NCBI RefSeq assembly: GCF_008932245.1 | Contig: NZ_CP034909.1 | Location: forward strand, 806,001 to 870,000 | From: Sinorhizobium alkalisoli | GTDB lineage: Bacteria; Pseudomonadota; Alphaproteobacteria; Rhizobiales; Rhizobiaceae | Direction of reading: 5' to 3' | DNA length: 64,000 nt | Shown: piece by piece, positions 50,685-58,995 of the stretch | Layout: each line of letters starts with the position of its first letter | Position numbering within the stretch: position 1 is the first letter of the stretch | Notes under the pieces: generated by a model | Databases searched by the model: none | What the model saw: the letters and a program-made list of their open reading frames with translations, nothing else | What the model was told of the DNA's origin: nothing | Program-made: the position numbers and the translations under genes

Positions 50685-51236
50685 ATGAAGCACGAAAGCA
50701 ACCCGACATTCTCCTACCCGGTGAAGGTGGGGCATATTTCGGCAAATCCCGTCAAGGTGCATGTGTCGGCAAACGAGGCGGAACGCCGCGCGCTTGCCGA
50801 GCTCTGGAAGGTCGACGAGGTGCAGTCGCTCGATGCCGACCTCGAGATCGGGCGATGGAAGAAGGACGGCGTGAAGATCAAGGGCGAGGTGCGCGCGCTT
50901 GTCGTCCAGACCTGCGTGGTGACGCTCGACCCCGTGGAGGCGAATATCCGCGAGCCGGTCGAGGCGATCTTCGTACCGGAAGGGTCACGGCTGGCACGCC
51001 AGGCCGACAATGATGGCGGCGAGGTGATTCTCGATCCGGGCGGCCCCGACATCCCCGACACCTTTGCCGGTGACACGATCGACGCCGGCGCTGTCGTTAG
51101 CGAGCACGTCGCTCTGGCAATCGACCCCTATCCGCGCAAGGAGGGGGTCGCCTTCGGCGAGCGCATCGAGAGTTCCGCCGGGGATGACGAGCGGCCCAAT
51201 CCGTTTGCGGTGCTCAAGGATTGGAAAAAGAAATGA
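50685..51236 (+). CDS. DUF177 (YceD-like) domain protein
   Basis: This 183-aa protein belongs to the YceD/DUF177 family. It contains the conserved core KGEVRALVVQTCVVTLDPV followed by an acidic region and ends PNPFAVLKDWKKK, the family's usual tail. YceD has been linked to 23S rRNA and ribosome assembly, and in E. coli and others it lies upstream of rpmF and plsX; here rpmF is not present and plsX follows after about 200 bp. GGAAGGAACG precedes the ATG. Confidence 0.85.
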   Translation: MKHESNPTFSYPVKVGHISANPVKVHVSANEAERRALAELWKVDEVQSLDADLEIGRWKKDGVKIKGEVRALVVQTCVVTLDPVEANIREPVEAIFVPEGSRLARQADNDGGEVILDPGGPDIPDTFAGDTIDAGAVVSEHVALAIDPYPRKEGVAFGERIESSAGDDERPNPFAVLKDWKKK

Positions 51237-51433
51237 AGCGGCGCGAGTGCGGACTACAATTCGGTTGTCACGCAAGCGAAAAGCAGTATTTTGGCCCGGC
51301 TCCGGCCAAGGGGTCGCAGTGCCGGGACGTTGCATGCTGGCGCGAGTGTCAGAAGGAACGCGGGATCGCTGCCGCTTGAAGAATGCGCCGCGGCCAGACG
51401 CGTCGCATAGCGGGAAAAAGGGATAAGACACGC

Positions 51434-52477
51434 GTGGTCAGAATTTCACTTGACGTGATGGGCGGCGACTATGGTCCTGAAGTCGTCATCCCGGGCGCAG
51501 CAAGGGCGCTCGAACGTCATCCGGACATCCGTTTCGTTCTGTTCGGACAGGAATCTCGGTGCGCCGAATTGTTGGCGAAACATCCAAAGCTCCAGGCCGC
51601 AAGCACCTTCCATGATTGCGAGATCGCCGTCGGCATGGATGAAAAGCCGAGCCAAGCGCTCAGGCGCGGGCGCGGCAAGTCGAGCATGTGGAAGGCAATC
51701 GACGCGATCAATGCCGATGAGGCGGATGTCGTGGTCTCGGCGGGCAATACCGGCGCGCTGATGGCGATGTCGGTCTTCTGTCTAAGGACCATGCAGGGCA
51801 TTCAGCGTCCGGCGATTGCCGCCATCTGGCCGACGCTCAAGGGCGAAAGCATCGTCCTCGACGTCGGCGCGACGATCGGCGCAGATGCGCAGCAGCTCAT
51901 GGATTTCGCGCTGATGGGCGGGGCGATGGCCCGTGCTCTCTTCGAGGTCGAGCGTCCGTCCGTCGGCCTGTTGAATGTCGGCGTCGAGGAGATCAAGGGG
52001 CAGGAAGAGGTCAAGGAAGCCGGTCGGCTTATCCGCGAAGCCAATATCGAGGGCATCGACTATTACGGCTTCGTCGAGGGTGACGATATCGGCCGCGGCA
52101 CCGTGGACGTGGTCGTGACGGAAGGGTTCTCGGGCAATATCGCGCTCAAGGCGGCGGAAGGCACCGCGCGCCAGATCGCCGAATATCTCCGCGCTGCCAT
52201 GTCGCGCACGCTCCTTGCCAGGGTCGGCTATGTCTTCGCCAAGGGAGCCTTCGATCGGCTGCGCGAGAAGATGGATCCCCGCAAGGTCAATGGCGGCGTC
52301 TTCCTGGGGCTGAACGGCATCGTCATCAAGAGCCATGGCGGCACGGATGCCGAGGGTTTCGCCGCGGCGATCGATGTCGGCTACGACATGGTCAAGAACG
52401 GCCTGAAGGCAAAGATCGAGGCCGACCTGGCGCGCTATCACGGCACCCAGACGCCGGAGGCCCTTCCGCGGGCTTGA
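51434..52477 (+). CDS. plsX: phosphate acyltransferase PlsX
   Basis: PlsX makes acyl-phosphate from acyl-ACP for phospholipid synthesis. The 347-aa protein starts [14 protein letters not shown] and shows [30 protein letters not shown] and [15 protein letters not shown]. The start is GTG at 51434; the in-frame ATG upstream is far from the conserved N-terminus. AAGGGATAAG lies upstream. It precedes fabH by 17 bp, making the familiar plsX-fabH pair that couples fatty acid and phospholipid synthesis. Confidence 0.95.
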   Translation: MVRISLDVMGGDYGPEVVIPGAARALERHPDIRFVLFGQESRCAELLAKHPKLQAASTFHDCEIAVGMDEKPSQALRRGRGKSSMWKAIDAINADEADVVVSAGNTGALMAMSVFCLRTMQGIQRPAIAAIWPTLKGESIVLDVGATIGADAQQLMDFALMGGAMARALFEVERPSVGLLNVGVEEIKGQEEVKEAGRLIREANIEGIDYYGFVEGDDIGRGTVDVVVTEGFSGNIALKAAEGTARQIAEYLRAAMSRTLLARVGYVFAKGAFDRLREKMDPRKVNGGVFLGLNGIVIKSHGGTDAEGFAAAIDVGYDMVKNGLKAKIEADLARYHGTQTPEALPRA

Positions 52478-52494
52478 ATGAAAGGTTTTAGCAG

Positions 52495-53466
52495 ATGATC
52501 CGTTCTGTCGTTCGCGGTTTCGGCGCAGCGCTGCCGAAGCGGGTGATGACCAACAAGGAAATGGAATCCCGGGTCGACACGTCCGATGATTGGATCGTGC
52601 AGCGGACCGGCATTCGCCAGCGCTACATCGCCGGCGAGGGCGAGACGACGGCGTCGCTGGGCGAGGGAGCCGCCCGCGCCGCCCTTCAGAGGGCCGGGCT
52701 GACACCGGACGATCTCGACCTGATCATCGTCGCGACCTCGACCCCCGACAACACCTTCCCGGCGACGGCGGTCAACATCCAGAACCGTCTCGGCATGCGC
52801 CACGGGGCGGCGTTCGACCTGCAGGCGGTCTGCTCCGGTTTCGTCTATGCGGTTGCGACCGCGGATGCCTATATCCGCGGCGGCCTTGCCAGGCGTGCCC
52901 TGGTGATTGGCGCCGAGACCTTCTCGCGCATTCTCGACTGGTCCGACCGCACGACCTGCGTGCTCTTCGGAGACGGCGCCGGCGCCCTCATCCTTGAAGC
53001 CGGGAAAGGCGAGGGCACCAATGCCGATCGCGGCGTGCTGACTGCGCAGCTGCGCTCCGACGGCGTCCATGGCGACAAACTCTATGTCGACGGAGGCCCG
53101 TCGACGACCGGTACGGTGGGCCATCTCCGGATGGAAGGACGCGAGGTCTTCAAGCACGCGGTCGGCATGATCACCGATGTGATCGAAGCCGCTTTCGAGG
53201 CGACGGGGACGACGGCGGACGACGTCGACTGGCTCGTTCCCCACCAGGCCAATCGCCGCATCATCGACGGCTCTGCCAGGAAGCTCGGCATCCCACTCGA
53301 AAAGGTTGTCGTGACGGTGGACCAGCATGGCAATACGTCAGCAGCCTCTATTCCGCTCGCGCTCAACACCGCAGCTGCCGATGGGCGGATCAAGAGGGGT
53401 GACCTTGTGATGCTCGAGGCCATGGGCGGCGGGTTCACCTGGGGCTCGGTTCTGCTCCGCTGGTAA
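52495..53466 (+). CDS. fabH: beta-ketoacyl-ACP synthase III
   Basis: FabH starts fatty acid chains by condensing acetyl-CoA with malonyl-ACP. The 323-aa enzyme has the catalytic triad Cys ([14 protein letters not shown]), His ([10 protein letters not shown]) and Asn ([15 protein letters not shown]), and the N-terminal [16 protein letters not shown]. Length is typical. It lies 17 bp after plsX and probably shares its transcript. Confidence 0.97.
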   Translation: MIRSVVRGFGAALPKRVMTNKEMESRVDTSDDWIVQRTGIRQRYIAGEGETTASLGEGAARAALQRAGLTPDDLDLIIVATSTPDNTFPATAVNIQNRLGMRHGAAFDLQAVCSGFVYAVATADAYIRGGLARRALVIGAETFSRILDWSDRTTCVLFGDGAGALILEAGKGEGTNADRGVLTAQLRSDGVHGDKLYVDGGPSTTGTVGHLRMEGREVFKHAVGMITDVIEAAFEATGTTADDVDWLVPHQANRRIIDGSARKLGIPLEKVVVTVDQHGNTSAASIPLALNTAAADGRIKRGDLVMLEAMGGGFTWGSVLLRW

Positions 53467-53499
53467 GGCAGAAAGAAAATAATTGAAGTAAGGCAGGCG

Positions 53500-53528
53500 C
53501 TTGACCGGAAAAGGCAAGGGCAATAGTC
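53500..53528 (+). promoter_or_regulatory. promoter for ihfA
   Basis: CTTGAC at 53500-53505 is a perfect -35. About 16-17 bp downstream CAATAG/AATAGT (53522-53528) forms a weak -10. It lies about 40 bp before the ihfA start. Confidence 0.45.
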
Positions 53529-53568
53529 TTCTTCCGCTGATCGGCATGCCAGATATCGGTGGGGGAAG

Positions 53569-53907
53569 ATGAGCGGGAAAACAGTAACACGAGCGGACTT
53601 GGCTGAGTCGGTTTTTCGCAAGGTCGGATTGTCTCGGACGGAGTCCGCCGAACTTGTGGAGACCGTCATCGACGAGATCTGCAACGCTATCGTGCGGGGC
53701 GAGAGCGTGAAGCTGTCTTCTTTCGCAACTTTTCAGGTGCGCGACAAGAACGAGCGCATCGGGCGAAACCCCAAGACGGGTGAGGAAGTGCCGATCTCCC
53801 CGCGTCGCGTCATGACCTTCAAGGCTTCGAACGTCTTGAAGCAGCGGGTGCTGAAGGCGCATCTGACCCGCAAGGCCAAGCAGAAGCATGCCGATGCGGC
53901 TTCCTGA
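53569..53907 (+). CDS. ihfA: integration host factor subunit alpha
   Basis: IHF is a DNA-bending nucleoid protein; the alpha subunit pairs with IhfB. The 112-aa protein has the histone-like DNA-binding fold with [20 protein letters not shown] and the beta-arm [19 protein letters not shown]. The C-terminal tail [18 protein letters not shown] is longer than in enterobacteria. The adjacent prophage attachment site next to a tRNA is where IHF typically acts, but this copy is the chromosomal housekeeping gene. Lies between fabH and a MerR-type gene, a conserved order. Confidence 0.96.
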   Translation: MSGKTVTRADLAESVFRKVGLSRTESAELVETVIDEICNAIVRGESVKLSSFATFQVRDKNERIGRNPKTGEEVPISPRRVMTFKASNVLKQRVLKAHLTRKAKQKHADAAS

Positions 53908-54026
53908 TCGGCTGCCGCAACCGTAAATGCGGTTGAAAACCCCTTCATAAACCATTGAAATTGGTCTGATTCGTGCGATCATCGCGCAATTGATCCGTTC
54001 ACTGCGCCGGTCGATCGTGCGCTGCT

Positions 54027-54105
54027 GCAGCATTCCTTGAGCCGATGCGCCCGAGGAATGACGCAGCGATTCAAGCTGTTGCAGCGGCCGGCGATGCGCT
54101 CGCCG
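54027..54105. repeat. rhizobial intergenic mosaic repeat, type A copy 3 (degenerate)
   Basis: CATTCCTTGAG...GAGGAATG forms an imperfect palindrome and is followed by CGCAGCGATTCAAGCTGTTGCAGCGG, which aligns with the spacer of the copies at 28086 and 37677. The second palindrome is largely lost (GCGATGCGCTCGCCGC). It lies just before the MerR-type gene. Confidence 0.45.
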
Positions 54106-54126
54106 CCGCTTGGAGATTGGGACGAT

Positions 54127-54657
54127 ATGGAAAAGAGCCCGGATGCCTTCCGTACCATCAGCGAGGTCGCAGACGAACTTGATCTGCCACAGCACGTGCT
54201 GAGGTTCTGGGAAACGCGCTTCCAGCAGATCAAGCCGATGAAGCGCGGCGGTGGCCGGCGCTATTACCGCCCCGAGGACGTCGACCTGCTCAAGGGCATC
54301 CGACATCTGCTCTATGATCACGGCTATACGATCAAGGGCGTGCAGAAGCTCCTCAAGGCCAATGGCAACAAATTCGTCGCCGCCATCGCCAGCGGCGACT
54401 TGGCGGCCGTCGAGGCCCTTGCTGCGTCCAGCCACGAGGAACCGGCGCCGCCGAAGGCGGGCATTGCCGAGGAGGACCAGATCGTCGGCCGCGCCAAGGC
54501 GCCGCCAAGTCGTCGCTTCTTCTCCTTCGGCGGCGGTAGCGACGACGCGGAAATCTCGCTCGGCAAGGCATCCGTCAGCAAGGAAGACCGGGCGCTGCTG
54601 CAGGAGGCGCTTTACGATCTGCTCGAATGCAAGCGGTTGCTCGACCAGGTGCGGTGA
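54127..54657 (+). CDS. MerR family transcriptional regulator
   Basis: This 176-aa protein begins with a MerR winged-helix ([40 protein letters not shown]) followed by a variable linker with [12 protein letters not shown] and a helical tail. It has no metal-binding cysteines. It is widely conserved beside ihfA in rhizobia; its targets are not known. The ATG at 54127 is preferred for family length; an in-frame ATG at 54094 is possible. Confidence 0.83.
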   Translation: MEKSPDAFRTISEVADELDLPQHVLRFWETRFQQIKPMKRGGGRRYYRPEDVDLLKGIRHLLYDHGYTIKGVQKLLKANGNKFVAAIASGDLAAVEALAASSHEEPAPPKAGIAEEDQIVGRAKAPPSRRFFSFGGGSDDAEISLGKASVSKEDRALLQEALYDLLECKRLLDQVR

Positions 54658-54741
54658 ACCCGGTCGACCGACTCACTGTCGTCGATTGGGAAGCCCGAAG
54701 ACGAGTGCCGTCAGGAAGGGTTCAAGGCCCAATGACGGTCT

Positions 54742-54938
54742 GCCGGAGCTCGAATCCCCCCACGATCGCGACGTCATGGTTGCCGCCTGCGGCCGCATCT
54801 GCATGCATCGCAAGAAGATCAACATCTCGACCGTCATGGCCGGCCAGAGGCTTGGCATCAAGGAAATATCGACTTCGAGCAGAGGACTTTGCAACCATCG
54901 ACAACCCGTTCGGCACGAGGTTGTCACCCATGTCTTAG
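54742..54938 (+). pseudogene. C-terminal remnant of an IS481-type transposase
   Basis: Translated parts read ELESPHDRDVMVAACGRIC, RKKINISTVMAGQRLGIKE and TIDNPFGTRLSPMS followed by a stop, which are the C-terminal blocks of an IS481-type integrase-core transposase. Between LGIKE and IDFEQRTLQ about 45 bp are missing, and one base is missing before TIDNPF. Only the last 60 or so residues remain. The element must be decayed. It lies between the MerR gene and the tRNA fragment. Confidence 0.6.
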
Positions 54939-54947
54939 GTGCAAACT

Positions 54948-54973
54948 GTTACCTATGTCTCCGGGCTGTACAA
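54948..54973. repeat. probable terminal inverted-repeat end of the IS remnant
   Basis: TGTTACCTATGTCTCCGGGC follows the transposase remnant directly. A similar motif TGTCACCCATGTCTTAGG occurs just upstream within the transposase end (54922-54939), 26 bp away in the same orientation. Such short ends are typical of IS481 elements. The partner end was not found. Confidence 0.4.
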
Positions 54974-54982
54974 GGGCTTAAA

Positions 54983-55027
54983 TGGTCGGAGCGGCGGGAT
55001 TCGAACCCACGACCCCTTGACCCCCAG
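54983..55027 (-). other. left attachment site: 3' half of tRNA-Pro(GGG)
   Basis: On the minus strand the sequence starts in the anticodon loop with CTGGGGGTCAAG (anticodon GGG), continues through GGGTTCGAATCCCGCC (T arm) and ends CCGACCA, i.e. the last 45 nt of a tRNA-Pro including CCA. The 5' half is absent: the sequence upstream is unrelated AT-rich DNA leading to the integrase. This is the classic left-over copy created when a prophage inserts in a tRNA gene; the intact tRNA should lie at the right end beyond the window. Confidence 0.75.
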
Positions 55028-55068
55028 GAAAATACGCATATTCCAGTTTTTGCTTTGGGAGCGGCCAC

Positions 55069-56244
55069 TTACGCGGCCCCCTTCTGCCCAGCTCGGGACT
55101 TTTTCCGGGACTGTGTGACTCGCTTTTGCGCCTGGTGCAGTTCCTCCATGGCGTCAAAAACCTCCTCGTCGAGCACATGCGCGTACCGCGTCGTCGTCTT
55201 GATGTCGGCGTGGTTCAGCACCTTCTGCACCATCTTCAGATTGCCGGTCTTGCGCAGTAGCTTCGTTCCAACGTCGTGCCGGAAATCATGGAAGCGGAGA
55301 TCCTGCAGGCCGGCGTCCTTGCGCGTGCGCTTCCATTCTGTCTTCAGGCCGGAATAGGTCACCGGATAGCGCTTTCCCCTAACGCGCGCCTCCCCATCTC
55401 CCTTGTATGAAGCATTCGCCTTCCTGGCGCGCTTCGCCTCATACGTAAAAACGAATCGCTCGTGGTGGCCGATCAGCGGCCGGATGATGTCGCGGACAGT
55501 GGACGTAATTGCGGTCTTCACCAGGCGTCCGCCCTTGCCGGTTCGCGTGATCCAACCCGTCTGCCAGTTCACCATCGGCCATTCGATCAGGCACTCGTCG
55601 AGGCGCAGGCCTGTCGCGCGGGCGAAGGCGAAGATCGGCGCATAATCCGGCCGCACCTTGGCGTCGATCGCTTTGCCCTCGTGCTCGTGCACTTCCCGGA
55701 TTCGTTCCTTTGGCTCCTCGAGGAAATGATCCTTCCAGTTGGGTTCCGCGGGGAAGCTGTATTTCCAGGTGCGCTTGGCGCGCGTGAACAGCTTCTTCAG
55801 GACCAGCGTCGTCGACCGGTTGACTGTCGCGGCCGAGACGAATCGCATCGGCTTGTCGTCCTTTGTCTTGTCGCGGCCCCATGCCGGCTGCGATCGGCGC
55901 CACTGAACGAGCTTCGCTACGTCGCCGTCCGTGATGTCGGCAAGCAGCTTCGTCTTGCCAAAATACTCGACGAGCCTGGCAAGGTCTGTCGCAGTCGTTT
56001 CTGCGTTGGCATGCAACTGGCCGACCTCCAGCCAATATCGATCGGCGGCGATGTTTATGGTGAGTGGCCCGCCGCCAGCATCACGAGCAGCCTTGACGGC
56101 CGCTTTCGCCTTGGCGCGCTCCTCCCGCTCTACCTCTTCTGCTTTTCGGCGATTAGGAGTGCCCGTCGTTCCATGAAACCGATTACCTCCGATTTGGAAG
56201 TCGTAGTGGTAATTCGGCGAGTTTTTTGGCTTGTAGACGGACAT
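55069..56244 (-). CDS. int: prophage tyrosine-recombinase integrase
   Basis: This 391-aa integrase catalyses insertion at tRNA-Pro and, with excisionase, excision. The N-terminal part has a SAM-like core-binding region (ITDGDVAKLVQWRRSQ). The catalytic domain has the first arginine in ATGLRLDECLI, the His-x-x-Arg box in HDFRHDVGTKLL and the nucleophile tyrosine in TTTRYAHVLD. It starts at an ATG at 56244 with CAGGATG-type spacing; a longer frame to 56514 overlaps the upstream gene and is rejected. It is the last gene of the early operon and ends 42 bp from the attachment site, as is typical. Confidence 0.93.
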   Translation of the reverse strand: MSVYKPKNSPNYHYDFQIGGNRFHGTTGTPNRRKAEEVEREERAKAKAAVKAARDAGGGPLTINIAADRYWLEVGQLHANAETTATDLARLVEYFGKTKLLADITDGDVAKLVQWRRSQPAWGRDKTKDDKPMRFVSAATVNRSTTLVLKKLFTRAKRTWKYSFPAEPNWKDHFLEEPKERIREVHEHEGKAIDAKVRPDYAPIFAFARATGLRLDECLIEWPMVNWQTGWITRTGKGGRLVKTAITSTVRDIIRPLIGHHERFVFTYEAKRARKANASYKGDGEARVRGKRYPVTYSGLKTEWKRTRKDAGLQDLRFHDFRHDVGTKLLRKTGNLKMVQKVLNHADIKTTTRYAHVLDEEVFDAMEELHQAQKRVTQSRKKSRAGQKGAA

Positions 56245-56435
56245 TTGCGCATCCTGCGGCGATTGATGAAGTCGAGGATATCCTTTCGATCGAAGGCCAT
56301 GCGGGGCCGTTTCTTGCCCGCTCCCTTCGGGATGAAGGCTATTTCGCCAGCATCGACGTGCTCGCGCAAGACCTTGACGGAGATCGTCAACATCGCTGCG
56401 GCCTCGGCCGGAGTTAGGAGGTCGTGGTCTGTCAT
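56130..56435 (-). CDS. helix-turn-helix excisionase-like protein
   Basis: This 101-aa protein has a MerR-type/HTH_17 helix-turn-helix in LLTPAEAAAMLTISVKVLRE, followed by FIPKGAGKKRPRMAFDRKDI, the fold of phage excisionases and AlpA-like regulators. It lies immediately upstream of the integrase on the same strand. Oddly, its open frame overlaps the integrase start by 115 bp in another frame, giving a basic C-terminal tail. The start at 56435 overlaps the previous gene by 4 bp. An excisionase (Xis) role is inferred from fold and position. Confidence 0.7.
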   Translation of the reverse strand: MTDHDLLTPAEAAAMLTISVKVLREHVDAGEIAFIPKGAGKKRPRMAFDRKDILDFINRRRMRKCPSTSQKTRRITTTTSKSEVIGFMERRALLIAEKQKR

Positions 56436-56746
56436 TCATGGCCTCCTGCCGGCTCTGGCGCGGCGGCAAGCATAGCTTCCCATCCAGACGGCCCGTCATA
56501 CCCGCCTGCGACATTCATGCGCGCGACCCGGCCGGCTGCGATCATCTCTGGCGTCGGCTCGATCGGGACGAGCTTCCAGCCTTCCGGCGCCGTCGTTAGC
56601 GCCTGTCCGATGGCCAGCATGATCTCCATCGTGCTCATCGGCCTTGGAGGGTTTCCTAGGACGGATTCGACGTAGGAGCGGATGTCCTCGGGAAGGGCGT
56701 AGAATTCACGCGTGGCGGGGCTGGCGTTAGTGAGGTCGGGGATCAT
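56432..56746 (-). CDS. hypothetical phage protein with WKLVPIEPTPEM motif
   Basis: This 104-aa protein contains GWKLVPIEPTPEMIAAGRVA and a conserved W-x2-ML-x2-AP end (GWEAMLAAAPEPAG). This pattern is frequent in small proteins of alphaproteobacterial phages. Function is unknown. It overlaps both neighbours by 4 bp (ATGA), so it is coupled into the operon. No membrane or signal segments are visible. Confidence 0.6.
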   Translation of the reverse strand: MIPDLTNASPATREFYALPEDIRSYVESVLGNPPRPMSTMEIMLAIGQALTTAPEGWKLVPIEPTPEMIAAGRVARMNVAGGYDGPSGWEAMLAAAPEPAGGHE

Positions 56747-57195
56747 GGCTTCTTCTCTTCAGGTGCGGCCAGAAGGCCCTGAGATGCGATACGTTCGTGA
56801 ACGGTCTCGCCGGTAGGCAGCAGGATTTGACCGAGAAATGCGGCGTCGAAAGATAAAATCCCGGTCTCCACGGCCGTCAACTGCCCTTTGATCCAATCGC
56901 GGAGGATCGACCACACGGCAATCTGGCCCTTCTCAAGGGCACGGCGCTCGTGCTCCACCCTAGTCATCCGCATTCGGTTCGAATACGGGTTCTCGCGCAG
57001 CCAGGCGGCGGCATAGCCCTTGGCGCTGGCGCTCACCTGGACACCGCGTCCGCGGTACTCGAACTGGATGATGACATTGCCCTCGGCGAAATCTTCCATC
57101 GGTGCAAACTTGGAGCAGCCGAATGCCTGAATGGTCTTGCGGATATCGTCCATAGCCGATCGGCCGGAACTGCTGTTGGAGTAGGGAAGGCTCAT
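56743..57195 (-). CDS. hypothetical phage protein
   Basis: This 150-aa protein starts MSLPYSNSSSGRSAMDDIRK, and contains FEYRGRGVQVSASAKGYAAAW and RRALEKGQIAVWSILRDWIK. The ATG at 57195 has AGGAGC upstream. It overlaps the next gene by 4 bp and follows the preceding gene by 1 bp. I do not recognise the family; a DNA-metabolism role is only suggested by position among recombination genes. Confidence 0.6.
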   Translation of the reverse strand: MSLPYSNSSSGRSAMDDIRKTIQAFGCSKFAPMEDFAEGNVIIQFEYRGRGVQVSASAKGYAAAWLRENPYSNRMRMTRVEHERRALEKGQIAVWSILRDWIKGQLTAVETGILSFDAAFLGQILLPTGETVHERIASQGLLAAPEEKKP

Positions 57196-57196
57196 G

Positions 57197-57436
57197 TCAG
57201 CGGCGCTCCTGGTCGGCCGTGGCACCTTCTCTCATCGAGCTGTGAGCCCAATTCTGAGTGCATGCGCAGAATGGGCAGATCCAGCCGCGAACGGTCGGGA
57301 CTAATGCGCCCAGATCGCCAAAGGCAACTCGGTGATTGCCGTCGCCTCGGTTTGCGCAGGTGAACGGGTGGAACTGACCGGCGGTCTGGTGTTTGGCGAG
57401 GTTCACGACCTCATCCGCGGTGAACACGTTTGTCAT
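57197..57436 (-). CDS. small phage protein with possible zinc site
   Basis: This 79-aa protein begins MTNVFTADEVVNLAKHQTAG and has HPFTCANRG...GWICPFCACTQNWAH, giving several Cys and His residues that could bind zinc. Similar zinc-ribbon-like proteins occur in phage replication or regulation modules. It overlaps the HNH gene by 4 bp (ATGA). Function unknown. Confidence 0.6.
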   Translation of the reverse strand: MTNVFTADEVVNLAKHQTAGQFHPFTCANRGDGNHRVAFGDLGALVPTVRGWICPFCACTQNWAHSSMREGATADQERR

Positions 57437-57780
57437 GCATCCCTCGTCTTTGCAAAGCCGCGGCTTTTGATGCGGGCTTTCGATTTCGGATAGATGCCAA
57501 GGTGCTTCTTGCGGACCCGATCGCACTTGGCCTGAATCGATTGCTCCTCGGTCGATTTCTCGCGGTGCGGCTCTTTTAGGACCGGCCAGAGATTGCTCTC
57601 GCGGTGCTCTCCGCCTCGCCATAGAGCCTTAATGTGGTCCAAGTCCCAGGCTTCGCCAGCCATGATCTTCCGGCCGGATAGCTGGCAGACGCCGCCGTAT
57701 TTCTCGAAGAGGCGGAGGCGGACGCGCGGCGGCACCTTCTCGTCGTCGGTCTTGCCGATCCATTCGGGGACGCTGCGCAT
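57433..57780 (-). CDS. HNH endonuclease domain protein
   Basis: This 115-aa protein has an HNH motif: DLDHIKALWRGGEHRESNLWPV, with the conserved His-His-Asn arrangement, preceded by RLRLFEKYGGVCQLSG containing the first Cys. Only one CxxC-type cysteine is evident, so the structural zinc may be absent. Such small HNH proteins in phages act in packaging (next to terminase) or as homing-type nucleases; here it sits in the early operon instead. Start at 57780 is taken from the conserved start; a longer frame to 57834 is less likely. Confidence 0.75.
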   Translation of the reverse strand: MRSVPEWIGKTDDEKVPPRVRLRLFEKYGGVCQLSGRKIMAGEAWDLDHIKALWRGGEHRESNLWPVLKEPHREKSTEEQSIQAKCDRVRKKHLGIYPKSKARIKSRGFAKTRDA

Positions 57781-57956
57781 CAGATGCCTCCCACGTACGC
57801 GGCAAACCACGCGAGAAGGATGCAGAGCAGGCAAGCGCCTATGTGCCCGCCTCGCTCATGTCGAGCGACCTTCCCGAGCCCAACGTCGATGAAGCCGTTG
57901 AAGCCGGCCGCAAAGAACATAGCGGCGAGAAAATAGGCTATTGCGTTCGCAACCAT
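57780..57956 (-). CDS. small membrane protein
   Basis: This 58-aa protein has two hydrophobic segments (VANAIAYFLAAMFFAAGFN and IGACLLCILLAWFAAYVGG) separated by a basic loop HERGGH, so is a predicted double-spanning membrane protein. It overlaps both neighbours by 1 bp (TGATG). Holin or antiholin roles are possible but no lysis gene is near, and superinfection-type functions are equally open. Confidence 0.6.
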   Translation of the reverse strand: MVANAIAYFLAAMFFAAGFNGFIDVGLGKVARHERGGHIGACLLCILLAWFAAYVGGI

Positions 57957-58369
57957 CACGCTCTCCCCGTGAGCTTCCGCGTCATCCGCACGACCTCGCG
58001 ATGGCGATTGTGCTCCGAGAGCATGTCGCGCTGGACTAGCTTGATGGTTTTGCCGGGAACCCGGATCACGCGCAGGACGCGCGCCTTGTCGCACTCAAAG
58101 GAGTGACCGGGATGCACGGCGTCAGGATCCGGCGTCAACTCACCGATCGGCTCGACTTCATAGACCTTGCCGCAGCCTGAATGATGCATGCAGGCGTAGA
58201 GTAGAGCGCCGTGCATATCGGTGCAGACGTAGACCTTGTTGGTGTTGCAGACGCCAGCCGCGCCGAATCGAGCGGTCGACGGTGCTTTCGTCGTCGCTGG
58301 CGGAAGGACGAACTGACCGACGGTCAGGCCGCCGAATCCGCCGTGGAAGTAGCGAACGGGGCCTATCAT
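57956..58369 (-). CDS. Arr-like ADP-ribosyltransferase domain protein
   Basis: This 137-aa protein resembles the rifampin ADP-ribosyltransferase (Arr) fold. It has YFHGG at residues 7-11 (NAD-binding His), VYVCTD with a Tyr at 47, KVYEVEPIGELTPDPDA with the candidate catalytic Asp near 81, and SFECDKARVLRVIRV. The His-Tyr-Asp order fits the Arr triad. In this context it is more likely a phage ADP-ribosyltransferase acting on a host protein or a counter-defence factor than a rifampin resistance gene. It overlaps neighbours by 1-4 bp. Assignment is by eye. Confidence 0.6.
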   Translation of the reverse strand: MIGPVRYFHGGFGGLTVGQFVLPPATTKAPSTARFGAAGVCNTNKVYVCTDMHGALLYACMHHSGCGKVYEVEPIGELTPDPDAVHPGHSFECDKARVLRVIRVPGKTIKLVQRDMLSEHNRHREVVRMTRKLTGRA

Positions 58370-58995
58370 GCCGCCTCCGGCTCGATCTGGTCGACGTTTT
58401 GCTTGACGACGCGGAAGGAATAAGCGGCCACCCAAGGATTCTTCGACGCCGCCCCGGCGCCGTTGATGTAATCCCAAAGCTTGAGATAGCAGGCGCTGAA
58501 AGGGGTGGATGATTGCTCGACGCCAACAGCCGTCAGATCGTGAGGCCAGATGCCGGGCACATAACAAAACGGCGGGTCAGCAGTTTCCCACTCCACACCT
58601 TCGGCTTCAGCATCCTTCTCGCTGATGTCCTGCAACCGCTCGACGCGAACGTCGGTGACGATCAGGGTGATGCGGGACGCCCAGCGCGGCATGAAGATCG
58701 ACGGACGCCAAGGATAGCCACGCGCCTCTGCATCCAAGTCAGCGCAAGGGTCTGTCGCAGCATACCGCACTTCGCAAATGCTACTCTTCGTGGGCTGGTA
58801 ATCGCCAAAGGACAGGCCTTGCCATGTCTCCCTGGCCCAAAGCCTATCGCCGATCGCGATGCGCAGTTGCCGCGGGGCCTGGCCCTCCAGAATATCATCC
58901 GGCTGCGGCTTCAGAATCCGCCGCGTCTGCGTCTTGCGGCCGTCGAGCAGCGCGCGGACCATCGGGGCGGAGAAGAGGATAGGGCGGTCGGTCAT
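58366..58995 (-). CDS. ASCH-like phage protein (often annotated as morphogenetic protein)
   Basis: This 209-aa protein begins MTDRPILFSAPMVRALLDGR, followed by KTQTRRILKPQ, GDRLWARETW and MPRWASRITLIVTDVRVERL. This pattern is found in many siphophages and resembles the ASCH fold proposed to bind RNA or modified bases. It ends NPWVAAYSFRVV. Its exact role is unknown and the label morphogenetic protein is historical. It overlaps its neighbours by 4 bp. Confidence 0.7.
   Translation of the reverse strand: MTDRPILFSAPMVRALLDGRKTQTRRILKPQPDDILEGQAPRQLRIAIGDRLWARETWQGLSFGDYQPTKSSICEVRYAATDPCADLDAEARGYPWRPSIFMPRWASRITLIVTDVRVERLQDISEKDAEAEGVEWETADPPFCYVPGIWPHDLTAVGVEQSSTPFSACYLKLWDYINGAGAASKNPWVAAYSFRVVKQNVDQIEPEAA

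Noticed and set aside
54983..55027. Functional tRNA-Pro gene
   Set aside because: Only the 3' half is present; acceptor and D arms are missing, so it cannot fold into a tRNA.
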